Both the position numbers and the translations under genes were made by a program. Shown here piece after piece: positions 23,259-33,807 of a DNA stretch of 64,000 nucleotides. The notes beneath the pieces were generated by a model. It did not search any database, was not told the origin of the DNA, and worked only from the letters and a program-made list of their open reading frames with translations. The stretch comes from Rhododendron vialii (taxonomy: Eukaryota > Streptophyta > Magnoliopsida > Ericales > Ericaceae): assembly GCF_030253575.1 (NCBI RefSeq), contig NC_080567.1, positions 35,555,501-35,619,500 of the forward strand, read 5' to 3'. The first letter of the stretch is position 1. Every line of letters begins with the position of its first letter.

Positions 23259-26200
23259 TCAGTATGGTGGTGGACGATAGATGCCAGGGAACGGACCTGA
23301 TAGAAAAGAAAAACAGAACTTCAGAAAATTATTGATAACTGCTGTTATAAAGCAGAAAGAAGTAGGGAGGAGAAATATGAATCACCTGGACTATTATACG
23401 AGGAAGACTCCGGATATGGTGATGGGGGATATGCCGGAGGTGGTGGGTATGGTGGAGGGGGATATGCCGAAGGTGGAGGGTAAGCAGTTGACTGATGGTT
23501 AGGGTATGGGGCTGCTGAATTTGGCTGGTGTGAAGGGTACGGCGATGGTGCTGGGTAGCCAGAGCCTGGCAATGGATAAGAGGCTACATGTGGCGGCTGT
23601 GGTGTAGAGTACGGAGCGGCTTGGGAAAGATATGGTGGAGCTAAAGGAGCATAGCTTGCTGCTGGTTTCTGCAAGAATACGACAACAATCTTATAGGCTA
23701 GCCACCATAGATACTTAAATGAAGTAAAAAAAAGAAAAGAAAACATTACAGTGAAACATAATGAATTACTCGTAACTCAGGGCATTTCTTACATTTCTTC
23801 TAAGCAATAAAGCACAGAACATGGAGCTTACCTTGGCATTAGCGTAATGCAGTATGAGTCTAATTTCTCCGGAAGACCTGTAAGAAGAAAACAAAAAGGT
23901 GCATTAGAAGTTTTGATAAGGTCATGTTTTCAGAATACTTATGAACTAGCCAAGTAATTTAATAATTAACAACATGCAACAAAAGCAGGAAACCAATTTA
24001 AAGGAAATCGAGTTAACATCATCGAATGTTTGGTTCGATTATTTTAATTCAAGTCAGTTGCCATGGCATACAGTTCATTGTAGACCAATCTTGAATTAGA
24101 GTAAGATTACAATCGAATCATATGCCCAATACTCCACCAATACTCATCTGAAGTTTGCCAACCAAATCATACACACAATGTGCTGAACCAACTACAAATG
24201 CAATATATTACTAGTTTGGAATTGCACAAGTCAAAATCCAACCCCTAAATGTGCTGCGAAAGGCTATTTCATGCGGAAGCATAGTTGTCAAGGGCGAAAG
24301 GCGCACCGAGGCGCAAAGTTCTATTGGACCTGAGGCAAGAGGCGTAAGGCGAGGCGCGCACCTTTTTGAAGAGAGGCACATCTATGTGAAAAAATAATTA
24401 TTTCTGAAAATAATTGTGTTATGTGCACTTTTTTTTTTTAAAAAGCTTGCTTTTTTGTGCATTTTCTTGAAAAAAACGCGTTTTTTTGAAAGAAAGCACG
24501 TTTTTTTGATCGATTTGAAAGAAGCGCACTTTTTTGCGCCTGGTCGCTTTTCTCGCCTTGTCAGCAAGGCACTGGGGGTGCGCCTCGCCTAGACTTGGGT
24601 CTAGGCGTGCCTTTGACAAGTATGTGTGGAAGCATGTGGTGTTCACACAAAAATTGGAAAACGCATATCTACACTACTCTTATTGTTGATACCGACAAGT
24701 TTACATTGCACCAATGACAATTGGGCAATTATTTCAGCATTTTATGTAGTTATGCATTTTGTGTAGTTGCAGTCTATTGTGCCCTGAGTGGATCAAACCA
24801 AAGCCAAAATACACACAGACACGTATACAGAGAATTACGTGGTTCTCCAAACTCGGGTACTCCACGGAGGAAATGGAGCTATTTTCAGATAGGTAGAGCT
24901 TTACAAATGAGGCCTCTCACTTCACCACACTCTGCTACATAGCTAACCTCACAGGTCTCACTCAAGAGAGATACAATTATAGAGGCCAAAGGGCTTCTAT
25001 TATAGACTAAGCTTGGAGCCCTATTCCTTCATCACGCCAAACATGGCATTCACTCCTTGGCTGGCTGAGAAGGACTGAGAATAGAGAAGTGGCCACACCA
25101 GTCTTCTCTGGTGTGCTAGCAAAAGTGAGGATGGGAGCCACCCAAAGTCAACATCGTGCAACCCTTAGATTGATGCAATCCGTACTATTGAAGAATCAAT
25201 TTCCCAGAACCAGCTTCTCTTTTACTCTCCATCATAGCTCAGATTACCCTATCTATATTGTTAGCCCACCCTGATTTGCAATACAAACAAATAACCCAAA
25301 CCTTTTCCAAGTGTAGATGGTTAAAAAACCCTGAGTATTCACATTACATTCAGGTTACAGCTCAGAATCATTAAGGCAATTACGTACAATAACGGAGAAT
25401 AAAAACTTTACCTTCCGGATTTACTCTGAAGTGGCCAAGAGCTGTCGTCGTACCCCTCGGAAAGAACCTTCTGCAACCGAACACTACGTATAATAACGCC
25501 ACCAGAAGAAAATGAGACAATCTGATATTGAAACTAAGCAAAAACAGCAATACCTCGTTCCTTCAATAAAAAGTAGTAGTCCAAAGAAATATAAGAAAGA
25601 AAGAAAGAGTGACTCTTACTTCCCGGTGCCGATGAAGTCGTCAAAATTGATGGTGTTGCTGTTCCAAACCACGATCTTCAGTTCCCGTAGCCCTTCAATC
25701 AGCGAGATCGTGAACTTCTCTTGGAACGTAGGGTTTTTGCCCCCGTCTGTGTTTCAGAAACCAATTCAAATTTTCACTTTTTTTTTTATACCAAATTATT
25801 AAAAAGAAAAAGATGAATCTGACAATTACCATACAGTATATAGTTAAATACTAAACATTTAAATATATACATATTATATACACCGTACCTGTGCATGTAC
25901 GGGTACGGAACTTGGTGCTGCCGTACTCGAGGCAAACGTAGGGATCTTGCCTTGAAATCCATTCGGTGTTCTTCAATTTCGTACCACTAACCACTGTATT
26001 ACATAGTATTTTTTACCAGTTACTACTACTACTACTACTACAAAATCCACTACTGAAAACACGAAAAAAAGAAGATATTCTGATTCTAATATAGAGACGG
26101 GGTAAAGATTAATATGTATGTAACCCATGGAAAGGAAAGGAACATAAAAGAGAGGAAGATGAGAGAAAAATGGGAGGTCCAATTTATTATCAGAGCATCT

Positions 26201-26675
26201 CCAGTTTTGACCCATTTTAATACTCAAATTTAAAAATGAGGCAAAAATAACAAAATTTCTTTTCACTCTTTGACCTAAACCCTTCCCATTTTGGGTTTTA
26301 CCCAAATTTGAGACAACTTTTGCCTTTTTCTCCGACGGCTGGTTAGAGAGAGAAAGAGGAAAATGTGTAAAATTTGGGTTTGATGGTTGGTGATGTGTCT
26401 ACCAAAATGGATTTTTACCCAAAATTTGACTCAAATTTAAAAAAAAATACGGTGAAGGCTGGAGATGCTATTAACCATCCTTGAAATTCTAATTTTCTTT
26501 TGCTCTTTCTCTTCCAACAAAACAATCGTTTTCCTTTCCTTTCCATGAGTTCTAAACAGAGCATAAAGAAGGTAGGGGCGTACGTACCTGTGACTTCAAG
26601 AAGCTGGCCCTGAATACCACTAATCGACGACGTTGAAGGATAAGCAACTGCCGGTGGAGCTGACGAATGGTACAT
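23259..26675 (-). CDS. Short C2-domain protein with Pro/Tyr-rich tail (SRC2-like)
   Basis: Seven exons in phase: 26675-26588, 25993-25889, 25746-25620, 25483-25412, 23877-23832, 23668-23386, 23296-23259; 252 aa. Such proteins use one C2 domain to bind membranes, often with Ca2+, in stress and defence signalling; this one's partner is unknown. Seen: C2 fold at about residues 22-147 (GIQGQLLEVTV start; SRQDPYVCLEYGS with Asp46; TRTCTDGGKNPTFQEKF; VVWNSNTINFDDFIG; EIRLILHYANAK), then a tail of YPPP/PYP repeats ending in RPPPY. Exon 4 must begin at 25483 (VRLQKVLSEGYDD) to keep phase. There is no signal peptide or membrane segment. A GA-rich leader and TATA-like stretch lie upstream. Introns 1 and 4 carry small transposons. 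The function is inferred from the family only. Confidence 0.92.
24281..24622. mobile_element. TIR element with 'ttgtcaa..ggcgc' ends in C2-gene intron
   Basis: The left end (agttgtcaagggcgaaaggc) and the right end (ctaggcgtgcctttgacaag) are inverted. The interior is rich in gcgc blocks and repeats the theme 'gaaagaagcgcacttttt'. The element lies in intron 4 (between exons 4 and 5). It is non-coding, and no target duplication was resolved. Confidence 0.6.
24650..25390. repeat. Unclassified repeat-like block in C2-gene intron 4
   Basis: This 700-bp stretch has a different composition from its surroundings and carries tacagagaattacgtggttc followed by cgggtactccacggagg, a phrase I associate with dispersed plant retroelement sequence. 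No terminal repeats were found, and the classification is open. Confidence 0.3.
26188..26475. mobile_element. MITE with 'agcatctccag' ends in C2-gene intron 1
   Basis: The left end agagcatctccagttttgac and the right end ggctggagatgct are inverted repeats. Subterminal parts (cccattttaatactcaaatt; gactcaaatttaaa) also pair. At about 285 bp and non-coding it fits a common plant MITE type. The target duplication is ambiguous. Confidence 0.7.
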
Positions 26676-26676
26676 C

Positions 26677-26701
26677 CTCTCTCTCTCTCTCTCTCTCTCT
26701 G
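26677..26701. repeat. (CT)n, 5' UTR of the C2 gene
   Basis: In the mRNA sense this is a GA run of about 24 nt ending 1-2 nt before the start codon. GA-rich leaders are common in plants, but this one nearly touches the ATG. Confidence 0.9.
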
Positions 26702-26832
26702 TGAAAAGTAGAGTAGCTTCCAAATTGCCTTTGCGTTTCCTAAACCGTTCGCGATGAGTAACAGTTTTTTCTGATTCAACTCCTCTTTGGGAAAACACTG
26801 CGCAACTGTTCTCCTTCTTTCTTCTTCTTCTC

Positions 26833-26846
26833 TGTATATAATATAC
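26833..26846 (-). promoter_or_regulatory. TATA-like element of the C2 gene (putative)
   Basis: On the minus strand the stretch reads as overlapping TATATTATATA. It lies about 160 bp upstream of the start codon, ahead of a CT/GA-rich leader. Confidence 0.45.
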
Positions 26847-26879
26847 TACTCCGTACACGGAAGGAAGAGCTGAGTCGCG

Positions 26880-28540
26880 GTTGAGAGGCGGTTCAATTTA
26901 ATATCCGCGTGCCACGTGCGTTTTCTTTTGAGAAAAGATCTCCTCAGCCCGTTGAAAAGTTCCGCAAATAGGAAAATTCAAACATATCCAGATATCCTCG
27001 TCATTCACTTTTTTAGTATTTTATTTATTTTTTTACAAAAGTGAAAGGTATTGTATTGATAAAATTCAACGGACACTTACACAACGAAATTCATTACAAA
27101 TAATTTGGACAAATTCAAACTAATCATCTAACTGATACATAACAAGAAGGGGAAATTTCTAGCCGGCCCTACTTTTTTTATGGATTTCATGCAAACCCTA
27201 TTTTGTAAGTGTTATTTCATTCAGACCCTTTTTAAATATGTTTTTACTATTTTGCCTTTTTCACTTTTCAACACCCACAAAATTCACACCACTTTGAAGA
27301 ATTTACACCCCAAAAATTCACACCCTAAAGAATTCACACCTCTCAGAAGAATTCACACCCCTTTACAGAAATTCACAACCCCCGAATTTACATCCCTTTG
27401 CAGAATTTACACCCTCCAAATTCACACCCCTTTGCAAGAATTCACACCTTCAAATTCACATCTTTTTGCAGAATTTATACCCCCTTTACAAGATTTCACA
27501 CACCAAAAATTCACACTCTTGTCATTATTCACACCATCAGAATTCATATTTTTGAAAAAAGACACAATTTGCACGCAAATGAGGAATTCACACTTTCAAA
27601 AAAAACACAATTCACATCCAAATGAAGAATTCACACTTCAAAAAAAGACTTAATTCATATTATCAAATTAAGAATTCACACTCCCAAATTAACAATTCAC
27701 AGCTCCTTAAAATCCACCTATTGTACGTCGTAGTTTTAAAGGGATAGATTGTAAAAAATCAGTATTCACATTCCAATTACACTTTTCACACCCAATTTTT
27801 TTTTTTGCTTTCAGTAGTCAACATTAAGATAACCTCAAATCACCTTTTTGTTGCAATTGAGCACAAAACACCTGGGTTAGGGTTTTGTTTTGCACATCTG
27901 GAAGGAACGACGTTGGAGTGTGATATCATGCTTGATTGGTTCTGCCATGGGTATTAAGGTTTTGGTTTGATGGAGGTAGGTTTGTGAACAAGGGGGAGGT
28001 AGGTGGGTGAGAAAGGGTGGCAATAGCTTTAATGTTTTAGTAGGTTCAAAGTTCTACAAAATACAAAATTTGTAAACGACAACACTGCACTCGTTTCATT
28101 AGAAAAATTTCCTGTAATGTTATTATTATTATTATTTTATATAAAGTACTGCACAAAACTTGTATTCGATCGATTGGTGGATTTTATGCAAAACTAATAC
28201 AATGAAGCTAACATAATAAAGTCCATTTAGTGGTCCAACTGTTTTTGTTTGTTTCAAAGTGTACCCTCTTAATTATAGTACAAGTAGTTGATTACATATA
28301 TAGGATCATACTAATATTTAGCTATATAAGTAACCTCGCATAAGTAGGTAACGTATAACATAAAAGTCAAGCAAGTAAGACCTATGTTTTCTCACAATAT
28401 GCTCTTGAAGTCTAAGTTGGACAACGGTTAAATAGTACGTATAGTTTAGATTTAAAATAAGTAATAACCACAGTTAGTAACTTAGATTTACGCTCTCGGA
28501 AAGTGATCTACCCAATCTATCTAAGGCCGAGAGTTGATCC
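26880..28540. other. Spacer 5' of the C2 gene with minisatellite
   Basis: No gene is supported. The main content is the ttcacac array (27270-27800). 27840-28540 is AT-rich and lies just inside the primer-binding site of the LTR element, so it may be what remains of that element's internal region. Confidence 0.5.
27270..27800. repeat. Degenerate minisatellite with 'gaattcacacc' core
   Basis: About twenty irregularly spaced copies of aattcacacc or attcacac variants occur, many as gaattcacacccctttgcag-like units of roughly 20-25 bp. The open frame across it (27180-27653) is only a His/Thr/Phe-rich reading of the repeat. The same core recurs at 31140-31290. Confidence 0.8.
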
Positions 28541-28543
28541 TAT

Positions 28544-30823
28544 GCTCTGATACTATGTTGTAACGCCCTGATTTTTCAAATAATTTCGGGCGCATTACTC
28601 TTAAAATATGCTGAATTTTACAAACTTCTAGGCCCCCATTTATCCTTATACAAAAATTACAATTTCAAAATAATACAAAAATCTATGTACATTTATTTAA
28701 CAAAAGCAACTCCAGAGCAACTCTAGTTTTGACATGAATTCCAAGCAACGTTGACCTAGACTTCGTTCCAGGGGTCCCACCTTTATCAACTGCTCTACGG
28801 TGGAATCCTGCACGCTCTGACAAATTGAACGCCGAAGCAAACGATTTGTCATGATACAAACGTATCCGAAGTGATAATTCACCAAGTAGAAATCCTAAAA
28901 CCCAATACCACAATATGCATGCAGATCAACAATATAATAACTCATAATACATGGAAGGTACAGAATAATAACACATCGTCTTTTCTTTACTATCCATCAT
29001 CTTACATGTAATCTAAGAATCCTCTCCACGAGATCCTTTCCTCCCACATCTACTAATTACAACCGTCTCATAGGTCCACCATTCCTCTTGCTTATCCTGT
29101 ACCAGGGTCTCAGGTGAGCGCAACTAAATTATGTATCTAGTATGTTCTCACTTAAGACCATAACAGGAGGATCGAGTCATCCCATGACGCATCGTACATT
29201 AGGGTCGGACTTCCACTACCCCATGCTAACTATAACCGTCTCATGTGACTCATTCTCTTTCCCAAGAGAAACTTTCCATGACGTATCATACATTAACGTC
29301 ATGACATTTCTCAACACTGGGCCCCATTGATTACCCATTTCAACACAGGGCCCCATTGGTTGCCCTTGCCATCGCCATGGCTCAAAACACAATTCACAAC
29401 TCACACTTTTAACATTTTACCATTTTCCATTTATTTATCATCGTCTACATGATTCACTACTCGTAACCACCCCGTGAACCTATTTGTCCAATCTACAACC
29501 ACAATAAAATATCACATAGTTTAATATTTCAACGAAAGTACTAACATGCATGCTAACAACACATAACCATGCGATAAAATTTATTATGCGATAAAATTAA
29601 TCCTGTCATAGAATTAATCATGCGAGTAACAAAATAAATATTCAGTCAAACAATTAATTACTACACTTAAAATTAAGTCTATTTCTCTCATTTTAGAAAT
29701 TTTATAAAACATTTCTATTATTTAAACATTATCTTTAACTCTCATATTATTCATAGATTTTGCAAACTAATTTTATATTAGAAAATACTTATTGCTAAAT
29801 TTAGTATTTACTAACTATATTAAATATTAATATGAGATTTTCATAACAACAAAATTATGCGAGGCTATTTTAGTCAATATTTATTAGGGTTAAAGATTAA
29901 CTAATATATAATCTAAAATATTTCTTGTTTACAATCTAAATAAATTTTTACTAGTAAAATATTCTTGTTAATATTTCATAAACATTTATCTACCCCAATA
30001 ATTTATTAAGCACGTAAACGTTCACTCAAATACAAATCAACAATGCATCATCAATAGTAATTTCACAATCAAACACTTGTTAAACGATCATAAATTTTCA
30101 TAGGGTATAACACTAATCATTCCAGCACAACCGGACTGAATTTTAATATAAACAAGACTAAAAATAAATTGACAATTTAACAGTAGGTTATCATCTTCAA
30201 TAAACTTTAAATCTAAGTCCTAACTCCATTAAAATGGAGATTAAGGTTTCGGGTTTCCAAAAAACTACCTCAAATGCGATTCTAAATCTGGATAAGTATT
30301 GTACGGTGTTCGTAGATCGCCGTGGTGGTTTCGAAATCTCGAGGCGGCGTCCGGCAATACTTCGTCGGGGCCCGCGGTGCGGCGTACATAGGAAACAATT
30401 TGAGTGTGCACTGTGCACACACCCACCGCTGAAAATGGCGGGTCACGGAAGGCGGGGTGGTGGTGGGTGCGGGCCGGAGGGGGTGGAGGAGTCCGATGGT
30501 GGGGAGAGGAGGTGGCTGCCAGAGTGGGTTAACCAAATGATGGTGGGGGCCGAGAGGTGGCTCGGTGGTGACGGGCCGGAAGAGTTGTCCGAAAGAGGAG
30601 GTGCTGCGGGGCTGGCTGTCCTCTCTCTCTTTTTTTTTTCCTACTAATTTACAGTGGTGACGTTGTTAAATTTTTTGTGAATCTTCGGAGTGAGGGAGGG
30701 TTTTATAGGAGAGAGGGGAGAGATGGAATGTGGACGTGGGTGCAAGAATGGAGGGAGGTGATGAATGATTGCTGCTGAAATTAAGGAGTAGAGAGGTAGA
30801 GGTGGTTCGGCATTGGGAACAAG

Positions 30824-30876
<53 letters not shown>

Positions 30877-31137
30877 CAGAGAGATGAGGGAGTGAGGGAA
30901 CATGGTTCCTAAAATTTTGGGATGGGTACGTAGTGCTAGGTTTGGGTAGGGAAAAAAATTATTTATATGTATGTGTATGTATATATGTTGAATAAAAAGT
31001 AGTTACTGATTTTTATGAAATTTAAATAAATAATGAAACTAATTATAGAATAAATAATCGAGTAAACTTGTTAGTTTAATTAATTAATAATATTTTTTTT
31101 ATTAAAAAAAATTAGGGCCAAAATTATGGTCGTCACA
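28544..31137 (-). mobile_element. Retroelement LTR plus primer-binding site (fossil)
   Basis: In the minus-strand sense, an LTR-like sequence starts with TGTGACGACC (31137) and ends with GGGCGTTACAACA (28556), about 2.58 kb. The 12-nt tagtatcagagc at 28555-28544 follows directly and is one mismatch from the usual primer site for initiator Met tRNA. This identifies a 5' LTR with its PBS. No protein-coding part and no second LTR were seen in the window, so the element is incomplete and looks old. The large LTR suggests Ty3/gypsy, tentatively. A (GA)n run (30829-30872) and a GC-rich block (30290-30650) lie inside. Confidence 0.65.
30829..30872. repeat. (GA)n microsatellite inside the LTR
   Basis: An uninterrupted GA run of about 44 nt. 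Confidence 0.95.
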
Positions 31138-31139
31138 AT

Positions 31140-31290
31140 TTTGGTGAATTCTTAGTGTGTGAATTCAACCCAGGTACACCTCTAATAGGTGTGAATTCTG
31201 AATTCTAAATTCACAATTCACACTCCCAAATTATACAATTTACATCTAAATTCAGAATTCACACCACAATTCACGCCCCTCATCGTTCTG
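31140..31290. repeat. Second 'aattcacac' minisatellite block
   Basis: Several copies of gaattcacac or attcacac variants begin immediately after the LTR end. Core and orientation match the array at 27270-27800. Confidence 0.7.
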
Positions 31291-31556
31291 AAATTTTTGG
31301 TGATTTGATCACACGCAACTGAGAATCTTTTAGGTTCTTGTGTTTTGTTTCTGTTACAACAACATAAATACACACATTCTTCATATCTATATCAGTATAT
31401 ATACATACAAATCTTTTTATCCCAAATGTAAATTAGTTTCATCAACCCACGACTCGGCATGCATTAGTGCAATGTCTTTCAAAACATTACAGTGCAACTC
31501 ATAAGAGAGCCAGACAAAAAATCAAACCATTCGTTCCTTTCAAAAATCAGTAGAGC

Positions 31557-31909
31557 TTACTGATTCTTCGAAGCATTTAGATCTGCCACCTGTTTGAGCA
31601 AACTCTCGTCGTCGTCGTCTTCGAGAGCCATCTGGAAGGGCGACGATTCGAGCCCCTACACGATCGCGAGCATGATCTTCCTCATCTCTAACCAGAATTC
31701 CTCCAGATCTACCAACTCGCTCCCGTTGTAGTCGGACTTCCTGAAGATGTAGAGTCGGAGAGCCGTGCCAACTCCTTCGGCGCCGTCGCCACGTTGTTGC
31801 CGAAGTGCATTTCGAGGAGCCAGAACGACTCGAACGCCTTGCGTAGCTCATATCGAGACAGGACGCCGTCATGGTTGAGGTCAAGTTGTTGCTGCTTACT
31901 CTCGTCCAT
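31557..31909 (-). pseudogene. EF-hand calcium-binding protein pseudogene
   Basis: From the ATG at 31909, frame 1 reads a clear EF-hand loop (DLNHDGVLSRYE) and then helix sequence RKAFESFWLLEMHFG. Around residue 50 the homology jumps to another frame, which contains a second EF loop (DYNGSELVDLEE), EMRKIMLAIV, an in-frame TAG, then SSPFQMALEDDDDESLLK and a natural-looking end (ADLNASKNQ, stop at 31557-31559). The gene therefore carries one frameshift and one premature stop relative to small single-exon plant EF-hand proteins of about 115 aa. A sequencing error could explain one change but hardly both. It was once a Ca2+ sensor; no longer expected to work. Confidence 0.8.
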
Positions 31910-31919
31910 GGCTGATTTG

Positions 31920-33800
31920 GAGGAGAGAGAGAGGGGTTATCTCGGTCTGGCATGTAATAAAGGTGGAGAGAGAGGTTTTTGGCAAATAGTAGTAAAGGAG
32001 AGGTATTTTGGATAGTTCACTAAAAACGGGACTCATGTGAATAGGTTTTGACATGGGGTGGACCTAGACAGCTAAAAGGAAACAAAACTGGGCCGGCCAG
32101 TAAGAACCCAGAATGAGGCGATTGATGTCTTTCATCCCCAGCCCAGACATCGCCTGACACACCTTCTGCTGAGCGAAAAATTCTTATATCCTATAGCAGT
32201 CTAAAAAAGAGATACATTGCTAGCCAAGAAAAAAGAAGAGCCCAGACGATCAAATGAACTTCGGCCAGAAATGAACACACTAATGAATTTCTAGCAAACC
32301 ACTAATAGATACATATTAATCTACTCGAGCCCGAACATTAAACAAAACGTCCAAAGGCGAACTTTATTACTCTTACAAGGAGAGACAAAACTCCCACAGT
32401 AAGAGATAAAACTTCCAGATCTTGCTCTAAATCCAGCCACCCAAAAACCGCTGAATGGATCACAATCCTCACTGCCTCCACCACTACTGTCACAAGGGCT
32501 ACGGCGACGGATTACATATGGACAAACGACTCTGGTGACAGCGAAGCCTACGGAACCAAGAGGGTCAAATGTAAGGGAGGAGAAAACGAAAAGTTGTGAT
32601 TTTTAAATTTTAAGTTGATCGTGATTCCGTGATCAAAGCCAATGGACTCTAGCCCAAATGACAATTCCTTGACACTACCAATTGGGAGCCTTGGGTTCAA
32701 AGCCTCACTATAGGCGAGGTGGTGGTTTTTACTCCACGTTTCTTTCCCATTTTCTCTAGATATAGAGTAGTGTAAGTTCTCTCAACATCACGGGGAAAAA
32801 TCGATCCAAAATTTTTAGTATTATATTTTCAAAATTGAAGTTGTTGTTCATTTTTTCAAAAAAGAAGTAATTCGTGTAATAGATTCCTGGCGTCCAATCA
32901 ATTTTAGTTTTTTTCCCAAATTTCTGCACGTTGAGGTCTAACAAGTGATCTAACGAGGTCACTTGCGAGCTCAAGACGAGAACCGTATAGAAGGCACGAC
33001 AAGCCCTCGTGTTCATGAATAGAACCCCACAAACTCTGTTGTGGAGCTCCCAATTCATGTTATCTCTTGAATCGGTCATTGTTGTCATCTTCAACTATCA
33101 TGTTACAATTTACTGCATCTTGAAGCTAAATCTGAAAGTGTCAACTCACTCGGTACAGCTGAGTGCGGAGTAACGTTCGAAGGGTTCTCTACATGTATGA
33201 AGAGTTCTCCTCAAACAGTGAATCATCTCTTGTGCTGTAAACTGTGACATTACAGCTACCACACGTCAGTATAGTGTCGTAGCATCCCTGTATTAAGTAG
33301 TGGGAGAGTATGGGAAAGAAAGAATAGCACGATATTGAGCATGAATGACATCCGTAAACGTAATTCATCGCAATGTACTAACCATTAGAGATGGGAAAAA
33401 AAGACATTAGAGATGAATGACCACATCACAGTGCTTGCTTGGCTTTTATTCATAAACATTGAATATCCTCCATTGTCAATGCAAAATACTCCGTAATTAA
33501 AAACAAAAACAAATTGGCAATTTCTGGCGAACAATGCAAGAGTGGTAGCTCCAGTACTAGTAGCCAAGACAACCAAGAAGATAACAGGTTTTAAGCCAAT
33601 CCACATTTGATAAAAGACAAATACAGTTGAACAATCATCACAACAATTGTTTGTGCAAGTAAGTAATTCTCAACCAGGCTTGGGAACTTTTACAATGAAA
33701 TGAATGAAATCATCTGTTCTGGGAAAGGGGGCACTTTCAAACTGCTTATTGACTATTTATGTACAGATCTCATTCCTACACCACATATGCAACAGCCCCA
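31920..33800. other. Spacer between EF-hand remnant and PTEN gene
   Basis: No gene is supported. At 32640-32745 there is a SINE-like piece (actctagcccaaatgacaat as possible A box, agccttgggttcaaagcct as possible B box). 33385-33800 is probably 3' UTR and flank of the PTEN-like gene. Confidence 0.45.
32640..32745 (+). repeat. SINE-like remnant
   Basis: The spacing between tctagcccaaatgacaat and gccttgggttcaaagcc suits pol III A and B boxes of a tRNA-derived SINE. No tail or target duplication was identified. Confidence 0.35.
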
Positions 33801-33807
33801 TGTTGGT

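Noticed and set aside
27180-27653. 157-codon plus-strand frame rich in His, Thr and Phe
   Set aside because: Low-complexity reading of the ttcacac minisatellite; no start context, domain or conserved pattern.
27270-27800. Possible CRISPR-like array
   Set aside because: Repeat units are degenerate and irregularly spaced in a plant nuclear context; there are no unique spacers of constant length.
30234-30647. GC-rich 137-codon frame on the plus strand
   Set aside because: It lies inside the LTR-like element, runs on strand-symmetric low-complexity Gly/Arg codons, and has no recognisable domain.
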